Below, piece by piece: positions 15,001 through 20,255 of a stretch of 64,000 nt of DNA. Source of the stretch: an uncultured Clostridia bacterium (GTDB lineage Bacteria > Bacillota > Clostridia > Christensenellales > UBA1242). Below the pieces are notes generated by a model that saw only the letters and a program-made list of their open reading frames with translations, did no database searches and was not told the DNA's origin. The position numbers and the translations under genes are program-made. Every line of letters starts with the position of its first letter. Position 1 is the first letter of the stretch. The DNA is taken from contig CAKVID010000001.1 of the NCBI GenBank assembly GCA_934754355.1, positions 256,397-320,396 of the forward strand, written 5' to 3'.

Positions 15001-18000
15001 TTGAGCGAATTTAAAACCGCTAACAACTATACCTTTTATATGTGAAGACATTGTACAAGCAACACCATATATACCGATACTACTAGATCTATTAAATTGA
15101 CTATCTAGATGAGAAGCCATCGTAATACCACAATCAATAATTTGACAACTCTCAATACTGCCAGTTGCCAAGCCAACTAACATACCAACATTATAAGCAC
15201 TAGAAGAACTCAATGTAGCAACGGCATCACTTGCATAAATGTAAGAATTTTTTAGTGTTAACGCTTTAATTATAGAACTAGCACTTGCAGTACATATTAG
15301 ACCACCTACACTCCTACTTATATTACTAATACTATTTGGAGCATTAACATATAGATTACTAATTGTATGTCCTTCACCCAAGAAAGTACCAGCAAATGAA
15401 GGAATTGGTGTCCAATTATAACCAGTCATATCTATATCTGCAGTTAATTTGATTGTTTTACCAGAGAAAGTTTGTCCATCAACCGCCAATTTACAAATAT
15501 AATTCAATTGCTTAGCAGTACCTATACTATAAACATTACTCGATGGACTAACTGCTGTATAATTAGAACTATCCGTACTTAATTTTCCAGAATTAATGCC
15601 GTACATATATAGTTTATTATCCGTACCAAAATTCCAGCCGTTCTGAGGACAAAATACTTCGGTAGGGATTGTATGACTAGTAGAAGGAGTATATGTAGAT
15701 TTTACATTCCAGCAGTTTGAATTTATTTTGTTTGAATAATTAGAAAATTCAGATGATGAAGATGTATATGAACAATAGAAATTTGCCGCCAAATGACTAG
15801 TAAGAATTGAACCATGAGCACCTATTCCACCATGATAAAACATATATGTAGTAGAATAAAATGCTCTGGCATCACCGGTGATTACATAATTTGCACTAGG
15901 ATCTTTATTAACCATTATCTCGGTATAACTAGGAAGAAGATAAGAAGTGCTACCACCATCATTAGCATTAACACCCGCGATATGAATATATTTGCCATAG
16001 CCATTATATGCATAACTAGATGTATCACTATATGTTAATTTGAAAGACACATTACTATTAACATTAGCTATTTTGGTATAATTATTAGTTGTGACACCAC
16101 CAAATATTCCACCAACAGATGTTCTCACCCCAGAACTATTAGACATATTATTGGTGCCTTCTTTATGAATAGTAATAGTACCGGTATATGAATTGCCTAT
16201 GAAATCCATTCTATTATTCTTCATGTAGCCAATGAATGGACCAAAGAAGTAACCATACTTATTACTTAGTTTAATATCACCATTGATGTGAGTATTAAGA
16301 ATTCTTAATTTATTACCATCAGCGGCAGGTTGACCAGCCGAAGGAACATATACTTGACCTATTAGAATTGCACCTTGCTGATTAATCGTTCCATATGCAG
16401 TTACTTGACTACCATCATTGATATGCAATTCAATTGCAGTTTCAATATTAACATTAACATTCTCAATAGTACAATGGTCCAAATTATTTAAACCGGTAGA
16501 AGAATCCCCCGCATACAAAGCAAATATAGATCTACTAAATTTTCTAGGAGTAGTGCTTGTACTTGAAGTTGGTTTACGAACTACTATTGTCATATCCCCA
16601 AAGTAGCCATTAAATGTACCAAATAAACTATAATTATCTACATCTGGATATAATTTGTATCCATTACCATGGAAGTATCCATTAAAAGGCATCCAACCAA
16701 CAATACTCATCTTTGAAGGCGTACCACTAGTAAAGCCAACACCACTAACATATTCACTATATGTATGACTACTAATATCGAAAGTTAAATCATTCATGGC
16801 CAAATAATGTACATTACTTGGATTTCCTAAAATTATATTATTAAGCCAATGGAAATCATACCAAGAATAAATCTTATATGGACTATCTTTAGTTCCCATT
16901 CCTTCAATAGTTCTACCAGTTAATCTGTAAGTAGTACTAGGAGGAGTTCCTGTAACTGTACCATAATTAGTAGGTCCAAATGTGGTAGGCATTGTACCAC
17001 CATTATTATCAAATAAACCAGCATTAAGAGTTGTGGAAGATGTATTAAAATAACAATTCGAATAATTCAATGTACTGAAATAAACATATTCTCTTGATGC
17101 AGAAAGATTTTCATCACATACTCTTTGCGCACCTTTACTAATTAATTTAATAGATCTAAAGTCTATAGTTTCAAATCTAGCATCAGTTGGAGTGACAGTA
17201 AATAAGTAACTACCACCAGTTGAAGTATTATTAGTAACAGATGTACTAATAATATCACTTGCAGTAAGCCCGGCTGGAAGATTGTATTTAACAATACCTC
17301 CTCTATTGAGTGTAATATACCACCCCAAATTTGTAGTTGTACTAAAAAGCCCCAACATTGGGTTTGTAAATATTGTTAATTCAAAATCAAAGTAATTATT
17401 GAAGTAATCAGATACTGTATCAGCAGTTCCGTCACCATAACCCGCCATAACATCATAATTGAATTCTAATTTGAAACCATCACCGATAGCATTGGCACCA
17501 TGTTTCTGAAATTCTAGTGCATAAGGACCAGGAGAATATGACCAATATGTATACCCATTAACCGAAGAATAGCCATGATCCAAAGTTCTAATATATAGTA
17601 TTGTTCCTTTCTTTGGCAAATCAGTATGTCCGTCACTATCAAAGTTAAAACCCACTGTATCATTTCCAACCGGCACTCCACCCTCGTGATATGTCAAATC
17701 ATCAGATGGGACAAATGCTGTAACATCATATACAGAACTAGTAGTGCCACACATATAGTTATTAGCAGTGAAGTTACCTTTGCAAGTATATGTTACTGAG
17801 GAGTTCAAAATACCTACAGACATTGCAGCATAATATCCAGATCCACCATCATTACCATAAAAATAAGCATCGGAAACAAAACTTCTAAATCCGGCACTAG
17901 TCGCACCTAATTTAACATCTACACCTTCACCGCCATATGTATATTGATCGCCCGACAAACCAAAATTTATACCTGTTGTATCTGTTTGATAGCCATACGT

Positions 18001-18687
18001 ATTAAGTGTTTGTATAACATCAGCAATATTATCAGTTGCTGGTAAATTATATTTAATAGGGTCAGCAGTAAGTAGGACAGTATCGCCAGCATCAACTGAG
18101 GTCATAACTACTTGAAAATAAATATAATACCCCTTATTTCCAGCAATCCATTGATCTCGTGTAGAAGAAGTAAGATAAAATCCATCTGCATGATTATACT
18201 TAGTAGCTGAATGATATACTTGAGAATCATTTTCAAAAGTATCCTCGCTAATTTCATTAGACCCAAACCCAACTCGAATACCTGCATCTGTAAATATAGA
18301 GGTAGAATTAAATTCTATGAAGTAATATTGAGACGAATATTGATCAACACTATTTGCACCAAGTCCAACCATCCAAGGGCCAGGATTAGAAGCATTATAT
18401 GTAGCCGTAGCAGAAGTATTAATTTTATTTGCTACAGTATCTGATAATGTGTAGTTAAATCTATCTGAACTGGAAGAATTTACTGAAGTATTAAATATAC
18501 CAGATATATATGAACTACCCCAAACATTTGCGGTATAACTAGCAGCACTAGCGTTAGATTTATTGATATCTAAAATTACAGCAGAAAAAACACCTGTGAA
18601 TAATAGCATTATTCCAAGCAAGATACTCTGTATTAAATATCTATATGGGTGTTTGACTTTTGGATTTGGATTGATACTCTTTCGCAT
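1..18687 (-). CDS. Giant secreted/surface protein, C-terminus beyond window (>=6229 aa)
   Basis: The frame starts with ATG at 18687 behind AGGAGATAATC. 18687 is exactly 3 x 6229 and the last codons at bases 60-1 read sensibly in the same frame, so it runs off the left edge. The N-terminus has a basic segment, a hydrophobic stretch (about residues 20-40) and a likely cleavage region, so export is expected. The body is rich in Ser, Thr, Asn and Tyr. GLUG-like blocks, known from bacterial surface proteins, occur near residues 590-730, 1040-1115 (ending GHTISNLYV) and 2500-2825. Eight Cys/His modules span residues 1369-1838. A DxDGDGxxD calcium-loop-like motif lies near 2053-2065, and an HxC...CxxC...H cluster lies near 4630-4650. 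A discoidin-like stretch near 4200-4300 is possible. No cell-wall anchor can be judged because the C-terminus is missing. Likely an adhesin or cell-surface fibre; substrate unknown. Confidence 0.85.
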   Translation of the reverse strand, partial: MRKSINPNPKVKHPYRYLIQSILLGIMLLFTGVFSAVILDINKSNASAASYTANVWGSSYISGIFNTSVNSSSSDRFNYTLSDTVANKINTSATATYNASNPGPWMVGLGANSVDQYSSQYYFIEFNSTSIFTDAGIRVGFGSNEISEDTFENDSQVYHSATKYNHADGFYLTSSTRDQWIAGNKGYYIYFQVVMTSVDAGDTVLLTADPIKYNLPATDNIADVIQTLNTYGYQTDTTGINFGLSGDQYTYGGEGVDVKLGATSAGFRSFVSDAYFYGNDGGSGYYAAMSVGILNSSVTYTCKGNFTANNYMCGTTSSVYDVTAFVPSDDLTYHEGGVPVGNDTVGFNFDSDGHTDLPKKGTILYIRTLDHGYSSVNGYTYWSYSPGPYALEFQKHGANAIGDGFKLEFNYDVMAGYGDGTADTVSDYFNNYFDFELTIFTNPMLGLFSTTTNLGWYITLNRGGIVKYNLPAGLTASDIISTSVTNNTSTGGSYLFTVTPTDARFETIDFRSIKLISKGAQRVCDENLSASREYVYFSTLNYSNCYFNTSSTTLNAGLFDNNGGTMPTTFGPTNYGTVTGTPPSTTYRLTGRTIEGMGTKDSPYKIYSWYDFHWLNNIILGNPSNVHYLAMNDLTFDISSHTYSEYVSGVGFTSGTPSKMSIVGWMPFNGYFHGNGYKLYPDVDNYSLFGTFNGYFGDMTIVVRKPTSSTSTTPRKFSRSIFALYAGDSSTGLNNLDHCTIENVNVNIETAIELHINDGSQVTAYGTINQQGAILIGQVYVPSAGQPAADGNKLRILNTHINGDIKLSNKYGYFFGPFIGYMKNNRMDFIGNSYTGTITIHKEGTNNMSNSSGVRTSVGGIFGGVTTNNYTKIANVNSNVSFKLTYSDTSSYAYNGYGKYIHIAGVNANDGGSTSYLLPSYTEIMVNKDPSANYVITGDARAFYSTTYMFYHGGIGAHGSILTSHLAANFYCSYTSSSSEFSNYSNKINSNCWNVKSTYTPSTSHTIPTEVFCPQNGWNFGTDNKLYMYGINSGKLSTDSSNYTAVSPSSNVYSIGTAKQLNYICKLAVDGQTFSGKTIKLTADIDMTGYNWTPIPSFAGTFLGEGHTISNLYVNAPNSISNISRSVGGLICTASASSIIKALTLKNSYIYASDAVATLSSSSAYNVGMLVGLATGSIESCQIIDCGITMASHLDSQFNRSSSIGIYGVACTMSSHIKGIVVSGFKFAQIYSGLGPSSTNSSRYSNVYYGSNIMSQSVLKGTSIFNASSSSYAHRDVYMINDTGDSSTDLIIDKLMTTNSTSNNATKRIINTGATGALKFDFNILSTILKGDYADIWGIYVMSGSTNNLPTSTAQNMQLFSFNVSSSTCLHTNVTNSTANGTCSICNTTGTITTSTCTVCSAVTSRSYNFSCGWEGESSCTHSGMSYDNEMDVTCDVCGGPGTNTWDSCPHCRTVFNDVYTYDCGWDRSTNSSCSNYQSSCSHTSTTTSRSNESTCGRCGQTNYDWVKTCNSCNATVDSGSVNCGYPSCTCAHKSKTTNRNTKLMCPICSTLSGTQTTITCNTCNATINSFMSYGCGYDGSDATTCSGYTCPHTNKTVVNVDIGSEQCPKCREWAQKYQYKCNSCDEYVGSTWEEFPCGYSGDGDYDSCTGTCTHSSTWRSSSSAPNDCPKCGTSGLFVINRCLYCNKTMSEVYEYACGYDGGSSWDSCTGQCQHYNTYDEDVDTFDCERCGQEGTTYRKRCSYCHTITTSILKRYGCAYPNCTCKHLTSTTQTQIKQCSNCFKRTYRMVTTKCKACDKTMNYTESCSSCGWSNIKNSGHHFGNTTTLGSSNYTCNDCEDDGYSRLNSSNYGNIISLLSAPSDMSSTSFAIGFVLYACEPSAVFVDTLNTESSSTTNLYTNGVLAKSDYAVPSKITQSGSTYTATEWLPRTTYYNENYNSGSFAVFPGENIYLVSNTVSGANKIHKIYANQAAYTANTPAVNIFSNDYTTISSTSDGRNNLSGFKAYKYTIPSSYAGNYLKSDSGPMYITVGTAEQTVHFMLVYDKYSIAKTDGSTDIDGDGVKDYGMGLVPYVAASSGATISEYDNGSQLSSGYYKVGYGTTNGNYVAKWYSLTGDLNAKITVRITDPLLSSDSYDSINCVASTVYDKLNYLKSNRHVFYKANNSGTVHDIRENTSYGSYAYNSTERIITLNVMDNGYNIAGQPEPSITSLPQYIITYDHVDEPTLGGKDRVLTKVSAPSSATYYTFVNGNNTTGTYVPYIEYKYNSSATATTYGNKTSLFVYLGSEGGTHYLNIKCLYPGNSSTIKLMYNTTTVATATASYSNSNNYEFAVSNKISSSGVGSYTTDKVARTIKITNIRTTGSVTIKFDQTYIYSEDSTGAGYTFNGTSGSYTTTNRTVSGAYYKYNVLGITFPTDNPKSYYADVAVTSGTTTTNYYVSGDNTGLIMEANGISATGSNPKTKGNNNFTMRYISVKDIPVGATITITLHKFTWADIARATYNRYTDNNPNIIMNALEWGRYANTYVQTDRGNYSVGADLEFSPHTAGASLTFTKGSVTYNYSNDYAFEGMSTAMYCVFDGGSYKFKNIMIWVDSQRNYVFEGLGNIVKNVYLYDFDVKSKASLISGKGSIFVDGVFKDAKVTDCGAYTSKTLTRTGYTGNSLDFIMWSQGTIERCYYDIKIPTGSNKSRYFLVDYSKEIRNCYMVINTDGGTLSSSNLKAAIVSRVNADYVVENCYFVATGALHNNISPISNSTPNGSVIDSYYHMQNTAASGACGTSLTEAQMKNKSNFGSFNFNSVWFIDTGSTGYKDTYKQHNRNYPLLVNSGITLYTASVEYYVNNTKITATSPSTSDKLYGGKYLYNTKNYRNTLFYNTNFDTNTTDDEATFGINEGELTTISGSSTTLNIYQCIAKPKLYLTKVTYFNGTSESTKLAEKTASGYGTWGTAGVVGTTSSITLNSNSGVIRLYLNTANLSFYEPLSYSKHNITENIQSSPYFYSAVDSMTNRMFRTDALIINLKETNGTKSAIKLQSMAIGNATKAVLFDTSTGYYKNSVTFSGSGATATFNMSNSNTNMLNYTVTSPTTNLGSSANNYITLNYSATTSSGRDLYLFNYYAVKTMIAADDHLSVQVGSFSTTNTAFYVSYPYNKTDAYPTDLQAASTILVVDSNDSYKISTVSVGSGFEVTNPNNYGFYSEAVSYSTSLNDGTSSNPVGLKVLLGYPHDNVSSSDDNNVMTFNTSSTGAGGTVVTGVVNKRSLLSYATDSDNKFVNDSGCVVITVLAKLGGVDLNVSLSINSSESTSNLNKFYAQLDNTVSGTTTNSVQILSAETKNGVTTYKTTFNAVPIGSDYKLSLQYRNSSSGSNLLRADTADSNSFTPYTFNSGTTHYRVYWGTTSYTLNYPTSGTNTINDETNVEVSLQQMFKMTFNLQDSIYKNTNNIYSTLFNGLNARATHKITTTAETGGNSNAVSNKVLTNNATNTIYVDKGKTCAYTINYGSLTEAQYTYNLSNLFGTATIDGSTTNSKTFIVTADKTITPSIPFKYATINSTIVNPPLKYTSAINALANSDERKQYLANFAPFVSFYSKTSSNPLTLQNIKIGINGTPSSKIKFDPTGSTTSNDIYFGSYKIATMVSNIQASDTIYELSTVYGNYFELRRGDVDLLDSGFYDIPAGSEFDRNILVSIASNSSQLNYVNDVNVVIPNGNTRKQPLSIKGYVYENTINIEFTYAPFVTYNFTPIATNHSVTATKNNYNGIDGIDSVIANLGGTTTYPFKVDAAKYSWTYDLSGTTYTINSDGSYTNNINLVITIVFTMKAGYKCTGLNVAGNILAVPTGTSSTINSAKGVEFEPIRDNIITVKIKANKSQYLEALDSENIVASEIKPMLEEKLMFGIDNNNNSSGKSSSFKLYGRGIVQVVDVDSSNGTNTNIVATIDNKTNKSSEDIDVPTVLNNFAVYYYSNFQVVTNCETNYYIRFIKANGLEYYGTSLDDNSYTMKNSGDSNPLLGTWAGGSFDIDVRLYARAKVEAPEAKTMRVSTSDDDIITFRGGHKIALDNDKNLVYGCFVDPASGYEIKYFTLRVYKTSNAYETSTSSEYMDFVLSGSSQEFTIPTSYTYSNFAKKIRVDNYTHATSDLRDYEGNNHSGVRIKFLTSDIDSEAYGNYGSVTYIKVVPTLTTKVQAITISNTTDSPSGVNIASNTINARYIRGIYVNNTPALTVHIAGGTTRVFNNGSGTVSGDYRVFDLGSIQRITKIVVSNTTSINFDKLEVSDNGSTWYTIYDEYVDGASTDTLTIDFVADEDLVFSHKENNPYLDSYPTTNVDIFTPDLGGYIPIVPGYTYRVTSNMANFQVNLSLYNVYMSEIQRNTTGSGTSSYSASQTITANAATNDYNNDARYLRIDFKRTSSSQILKDVFDISIQIDSKENNNTLDNTQAVSLLMGCNTSATNKSTSDYGVRLITNNVSYITSYTITSTVSYIRNDLVINQNATVKANKYFSFNDKYYLDIEDYSNSTRTTNNVNGILGLITETSYSNSNRGYYFSNADNIINKPNAHLYEYDFNASGLPLGYELKSLTIFDGTTALDSSNVYCSNSSVSGQSSTKLNGNFKCNNPSDAKEFIIKIVVQEKLYNVSIGHGCNNTDCSQCYGGHINLWTTLFTSENTTQILSSSSSKLLTAQSNYIDKVASSGKVYNSKPTDVYNPGTPDSTIAVNVLNNGYPNNFGSNMGGESAEDASFYMNSAYYENIDCTKSTVITIGYFTYLYMEAVAPSDKIFTNNWLIEDSTEVNDNNVSTVAFYKYNKDIAESKTFGTPVSNFLRFNFDYTLSKDAEPNNNTSTKYTVNFTHKFYPSYVINVLGYLNNYNNDGTLVNNKFFIGEFTANGDNLTAQIKKSTNGVVIGTLVANITGKFTFGTYTSTNDRWIRLIKGGTVTITYQETNDYYSVASGRVDIAPTDFGVTQVTLEKDGSANAKNITYKTSTNVGTITGVDWLSGVNGGQPTSNGKIIYTFFTTDSNGNLLDFAVNSETNLLYTVTTYLDVYHKFYYDSINVTGSSSSTTMNANGEIAIRSYSGSNVYETITSTDGYNYIYAYIREGMKFGLQANDSSSSKVPYTVDKAFLITKLKTGSFIADNNYNHSNNYFDTASSKNNNYIDLASNLEGLDNLLYNYSNSGSSYDSYSNITMDDDVYFTAFYASAIKVLLSVEIHDVQEHSVANSTIPVDFSVTNNRVDNKTNTQKIGGITGYGIISLYTNNACTNSAPIYNDGSLIIGGNFLANFGLYIKYDGSTIDDGNYAFDKMEQYNYNNGCEFISLNTYQLDSASEIYYSGVQNQTDGNDAIAFGARFKDNLNDNHLVHTVAKIYINKQYEVRLIYRLRTGVGNSYTEIGTNNNVFAYIGESSTSVYTNNFSSYLDTSSGRSLTYSYLSRKFVAGKTIYVDGFIPESTIICNDTNISSPFRIVKVSRPARDLVSKSGSVYTWHNNAGDTYEYQFDSSAYANLQGFANSHFSFELNDQTAGIYYIDFAQVNKLDTTDTEKEYISMTGKNGDATHTGGYITFANNDSSKQIFNGYSYKHHNSTTENNVTGLFVDKYDTVLMTPNFEDGFEENNYNLINTLGTCFRNVEATLTNLGNGSYTFVSEVSHNAGTNPIQLLAIEKKINYSMYYGLCNKDGSVYISSGTNTNVPEGLSMTDLVNSGLKTLITSDNLNASGNTYISKVLIAETPGYIGYFGYATFEVSTTAGVGGYTFKRFAVDGSNTMYDPAINHNITGYNHNGTTNKIDTYTGTITLSDNLSEVNEYVIIDSTKYLVSGGKINYQGQDYKVINNQVIIGSTSYQVQNTLIISAYFIYTYAINIQVKSADGNAIFADSSFNTKFGVSGYTKSANGLYYYKQYIVEYGDSISETINSLVEPEFVNSNYITGYIYRDIDRSIKDLAYLTTTTSGTKITLNITDVRSAITFTINYNPILLVRLDNVTSGKGKITTTFDNLTYVQTTYNNSVDSSITATSTNTKKDVTRLYSNFVTIPTTPITANNTSNAFELDHNSTGPTYVCVVYGIIYTSVMTPYIESTSNTEEYERYIPDEIHFTLSGVETTKHFQVDNINYEDLADGFNNGNIVDSELREKYYTNNTLTTSYIPSGAGATETTKISVDKNVVISGEFIREYTIELHSYLSSSNNDFAGDVYLVIDGTEYKLTTVDDNGDYYFKNVHALEGSTTTLKFKYDSDRYENLYNEVSTYDS
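13174..14583 (-). repeat. Eight tandem Cys/His modules within the giant protein
   Basis: Residues about 1369-1838 contain eight divergent modules of roughly 50-62 residues. The usual pattern is CxxC, 9-11 residues, CxxC, 11-16 residues, CG[YW], then a variable stretch ending C-x-H (for example CTH, CSH, CAH, CPH, CQH, CKH). Representative pairs are CDVC/CPHC, CGRC/CNSC, CPIC/CNTC, CPKC/CNSC, CPKC/CLYC, CERC/CSYC and CSNC/CKAC. The last module diverges and is followed by CNDC. Paired CxxC knuckles resemble zinc ribbons, so metal binding is likely. Disulfide bonding is the alternative for an exported protein. Confidence 0.75.
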
Positions 18688-18902
18688 GATTATCTCCTAA
18701 ATTTATTATGTGTTATTTTTTATTAAAATTTTACATTTTTTGCAAATTAATTTTATTATTTGAAATACTATACTTTTCTTGATAATTGCTTTGGATAATT
18801 TAATTATTTAAGTTTACCGACGCTAAATATTTAAGAAATGTATTGCGATATAATCGTAGCATATAATATTTATTTATATAATAAATAAACTTCTACTTAG
18901 AT

Positions 18903-18931
18903 AGTATATAATAAGTGAAGCATATGGTCAA
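18903..18931 (-). promoter_or_regulatory. Sigma-A-type promoter of the giant gene
   Basis: On the minus strand TTGACC (18931-18926), a 17-nt spacer and TATACT (18908-18903). Transcription would start near 18896, leaving a leader of about 200 nt before the ATG at 18687. Confidence 0.6.
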
Positions 18932-19018
18932 ACATTTTTCGACAATTTTTGTAAAGTTTTTATTGAATAAGCAACCAACTTAGATACCCTACTTATAATT
19001 TGAATTATGCTTATTTAT

Positions 19019-19047
19019 TTGACTGCTGGCGGCATTTATGCTAAACT
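19019..19047 (+). promoter_or_regulatory. Promoter of rnhA
   Basis: TTGACT (19019-19024), 17-nt spacer, TAAACT (19042-19047) preceded by TGC, an extended -10 element. It lies about 70 nt upstream of the rnhA start. Confidence 0.5.
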
Positions 19048-19117
19048 AATAAATATAACGAAATATAGGCAAAATTTGAAAATAAATAAATTTAAAATCT
19101 AAGGATACAAGATACAG

Positions 19118-19579
19118 ATGGCGGAGACAAGAAAACATGTAGATTTATACACCGATGGTGCTTGCAGTGGCAATCCCGGCAAAGGTGGATATGGCGGTAT
19201 ACTAATATACAAAAACAAAGAGAAAGAATACAGCGGATACAATGCAAATACCACAAATAATAGAATGGAAATAACGGCTGTAATTGAGGGTTTGAAACTA
19301 CTAAAAGAAAGCGTAGATATAGATATTTATAGTGATAGCGCCTACACTGTTAATGCTTTTTTGGAAGGTTGGATAGATAATTGGCAAGCCAATAATTGGA
19401 GAACAGCCGGCAAAAAACCAGTACAAAATATTGAATTATGGCAAGAATTATTATCTTTGATAGCCAAGCACAATGTAACATGGCACAAAGTTAAGGGTCA
19501 TGCCGATAATGAATACAATAACAGATGTGACAAATTAGCCACTGGAGAGATTGCAAAGCATTTAAGCGAAATACAATAA
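19118..19579 (+). CDS. rnhA: Ribonuclease HI
   Basis: 153 aa, the usual length of a bare RNase HI. It cleaves the RNA strand of RNA-DNA hybrids (Okazaki primers, R-loops) in the cytoplasm. The full active-site set is present: D13 in YTDGACSGNPGKGGYGG, E51 in NNRMEI, D73 in YSDSAY and D138 in RCDKLA, plus H128 in KGHADN. The start is supported by AAGGAT 11 nt upstream. It is monocistronic with its own promoter, divergent from the giant surface-protein gene. No clear terminator follows; the next plus-strand gene is tRNA-Trp, which has its own promoter. Confidence 0.96.
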   Translation: MAETRKHVDLYTDGACSGNPGKGGYGGILIYKNKEKEYSGYNANTTNNRMEITAVIEGLKLLKESVDIDIYSDSAYTVNAFLEGWIDNWQANNWRTAGKKPVQNIELWQELLSLIAKHNVTWHKVKGHADNEYNNRCDKLATGEIAKHLSEIQ

Positions 19580-19819
19580 ACAAACATTACTATTTTATTA
19601 GATATTAATTGAAAGTCATTTTTATGGTTACCACTGTCGCTATTTTTCCAAACAATTTTTTTGCGTAAGTTTAAGTAATATAAATTATCGTAATTAGTAG
19701 TTTAAAGAATGTTTTTTTAAATCAATTAAACTTATTATTAAAAAAGACCTAAAGTACGGATAGATAAAAATCAACAATATAATAATCATAATAAAATACA
19801 ATAAGATTAAATAAATTAC

Positions 19820-19849
19820 TTGACAAATCGACTGGATATGTATTAGAAT
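19820..19849 (+). promoter_or_regulatory. Promoter of tRNA-Trp
   Basis: TTGACA (19820-19825), 18-nt spacer, TAGAAT (19844-19849), 20 nt before the tRNA. The -10 hexamer is the same as that of the tRNA cluster at 31586. The preceding 19580-19819 holds nothing I can name. Confidence 0.7.
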
Positions 19850-19868
19850 ATGCAAGTAATTTGAATAT

Positions 19869-19943
19869 AGGGGTGTGGCTCAATGGTAGAGTAGCGGTCT
19901 CCAAAACCGTAGGTTGTGGGTTCGAGTCCTACCACCCCTGCCA
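19869..19943 (+). tRNA. tRNA-Trp (CCA anticodon)
   Basis: 75 nt with encoded CCA. The acceptor AGGGGTG pairs with CACCCCT, the discriminator is G, the anticodon loop is CTCCAAA and the T loop TTCGAGT. Its 3' end is duplicated 191 nt downstream. Confidence 0.95.
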
Positions 19944-20135
19944 AATTCATTATTGAATATCAAATCAATTTGCCAAGGGGTGGTAGATGTGTGTTACATA
20001 GTAACACACAAGAAAATTGCCTTTGGCATTTTTCTTACTCGAACCCTGTATACACCGCTAACACTTGCAAGCAAGCACGCTTGTGTAATTTGATTGCACT
20101 CGCAATCTGCACCGAATCGCAACCACCCCTGCCAA
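19931..20135 (+). repeat. Direct repeat of the tRNA-Trp 3' end flanking a structured insert
   Basis: The 14-bp sequence ACCACCCCTGCCAA occurs at 19931-19944 (end of the tRNA) and again at 20122-20135. An inverted copy of the same tRNA end (AGGGGTGGTAG) sits at about 19975-19985, so the interval 19975-20130 is bounded by AGGGGTGGT and ACCACCCCT, an acceptor-like pairing. Inside are successive hairpins: TGTGTGTTAC-ATA-GTAACACACA (19988-20010), AAGAAAAttgcc/ggcatTTTTCTT (20010-20036), a weaker one near 20059-20086, and GATTGC-actc-GCAATC (about 20092-20107). Confidence 0.7.
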
Positions 20136-20142
20136 GCATACA

Positions 20143-20171
20143 AAAAGAAAAGTCTACAAGACTTTTCTTTT
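20143..20171 (+). terminator. Terminator downstream of the second tRNA-Trp 3' copy
   Basis: AAAAGAAAAGTCT-ACA-AGACTTTTCTTTT followed by T residues. It is probably the original tRNA-Trp terminator, now separated from the tRNA by the insert. Confidence 0.75.
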
Positions 20172-20224
20172 TTGTCAACAATGAAATCGAACCTTACGAT
20201 TACTAAATATTTAATTCTACACAA

Positions 20225-20253
20225 AAAAAGTTCCGAAAATTCGGAACTTTTTT
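20225..20253 (-). terminator. Terminator of rny (bidirectional)
   Basis: AAAAAGTTCCGAA-AA-TTCGGAACTTTTT, a 13-bp stem with A and T runs on both sides, directly after the rny stop codon. Confidence 0.85.
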
Positions 20254-20255
20254 AA

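Larger units (their letters stand above)
18688..19117. other. Divergent intergenic region, giant gene / rnhA
   Basis: Gene-free, very AT-rich stretch holding the two diverging promoters. The part between the giant-gene promoter and its start codon (about 18690-18895) is an unusually long 5' leader with no small ORF behind a convincing ribosome binding site and no riboswitch I recognise. Confidence 0.5.

Noticed and set aside
1..18700. Apparent gene desert of 18 kb (recoding, non-coding or degraded DNA?)
   Set aside because: The minus frame in register with position 18687 is open throughout as far as read, has a signal peptide, a promoter and a ribosome binding site. No alternative code is needed.
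19975..20134. A second full tRNA (tRNA-Trp pseudogene) in the insert
   Set aside because: Acceptor-like ends pair, but no T loop, anticodon arm or D arm of normal size is present; kept as a structured insert.
19916..20206. 96-codon plus frame over the tRNA-Trp end and its insert
   Set aside because: It begins inside the tRNA and covers hairpins and a terminator; no start signals.
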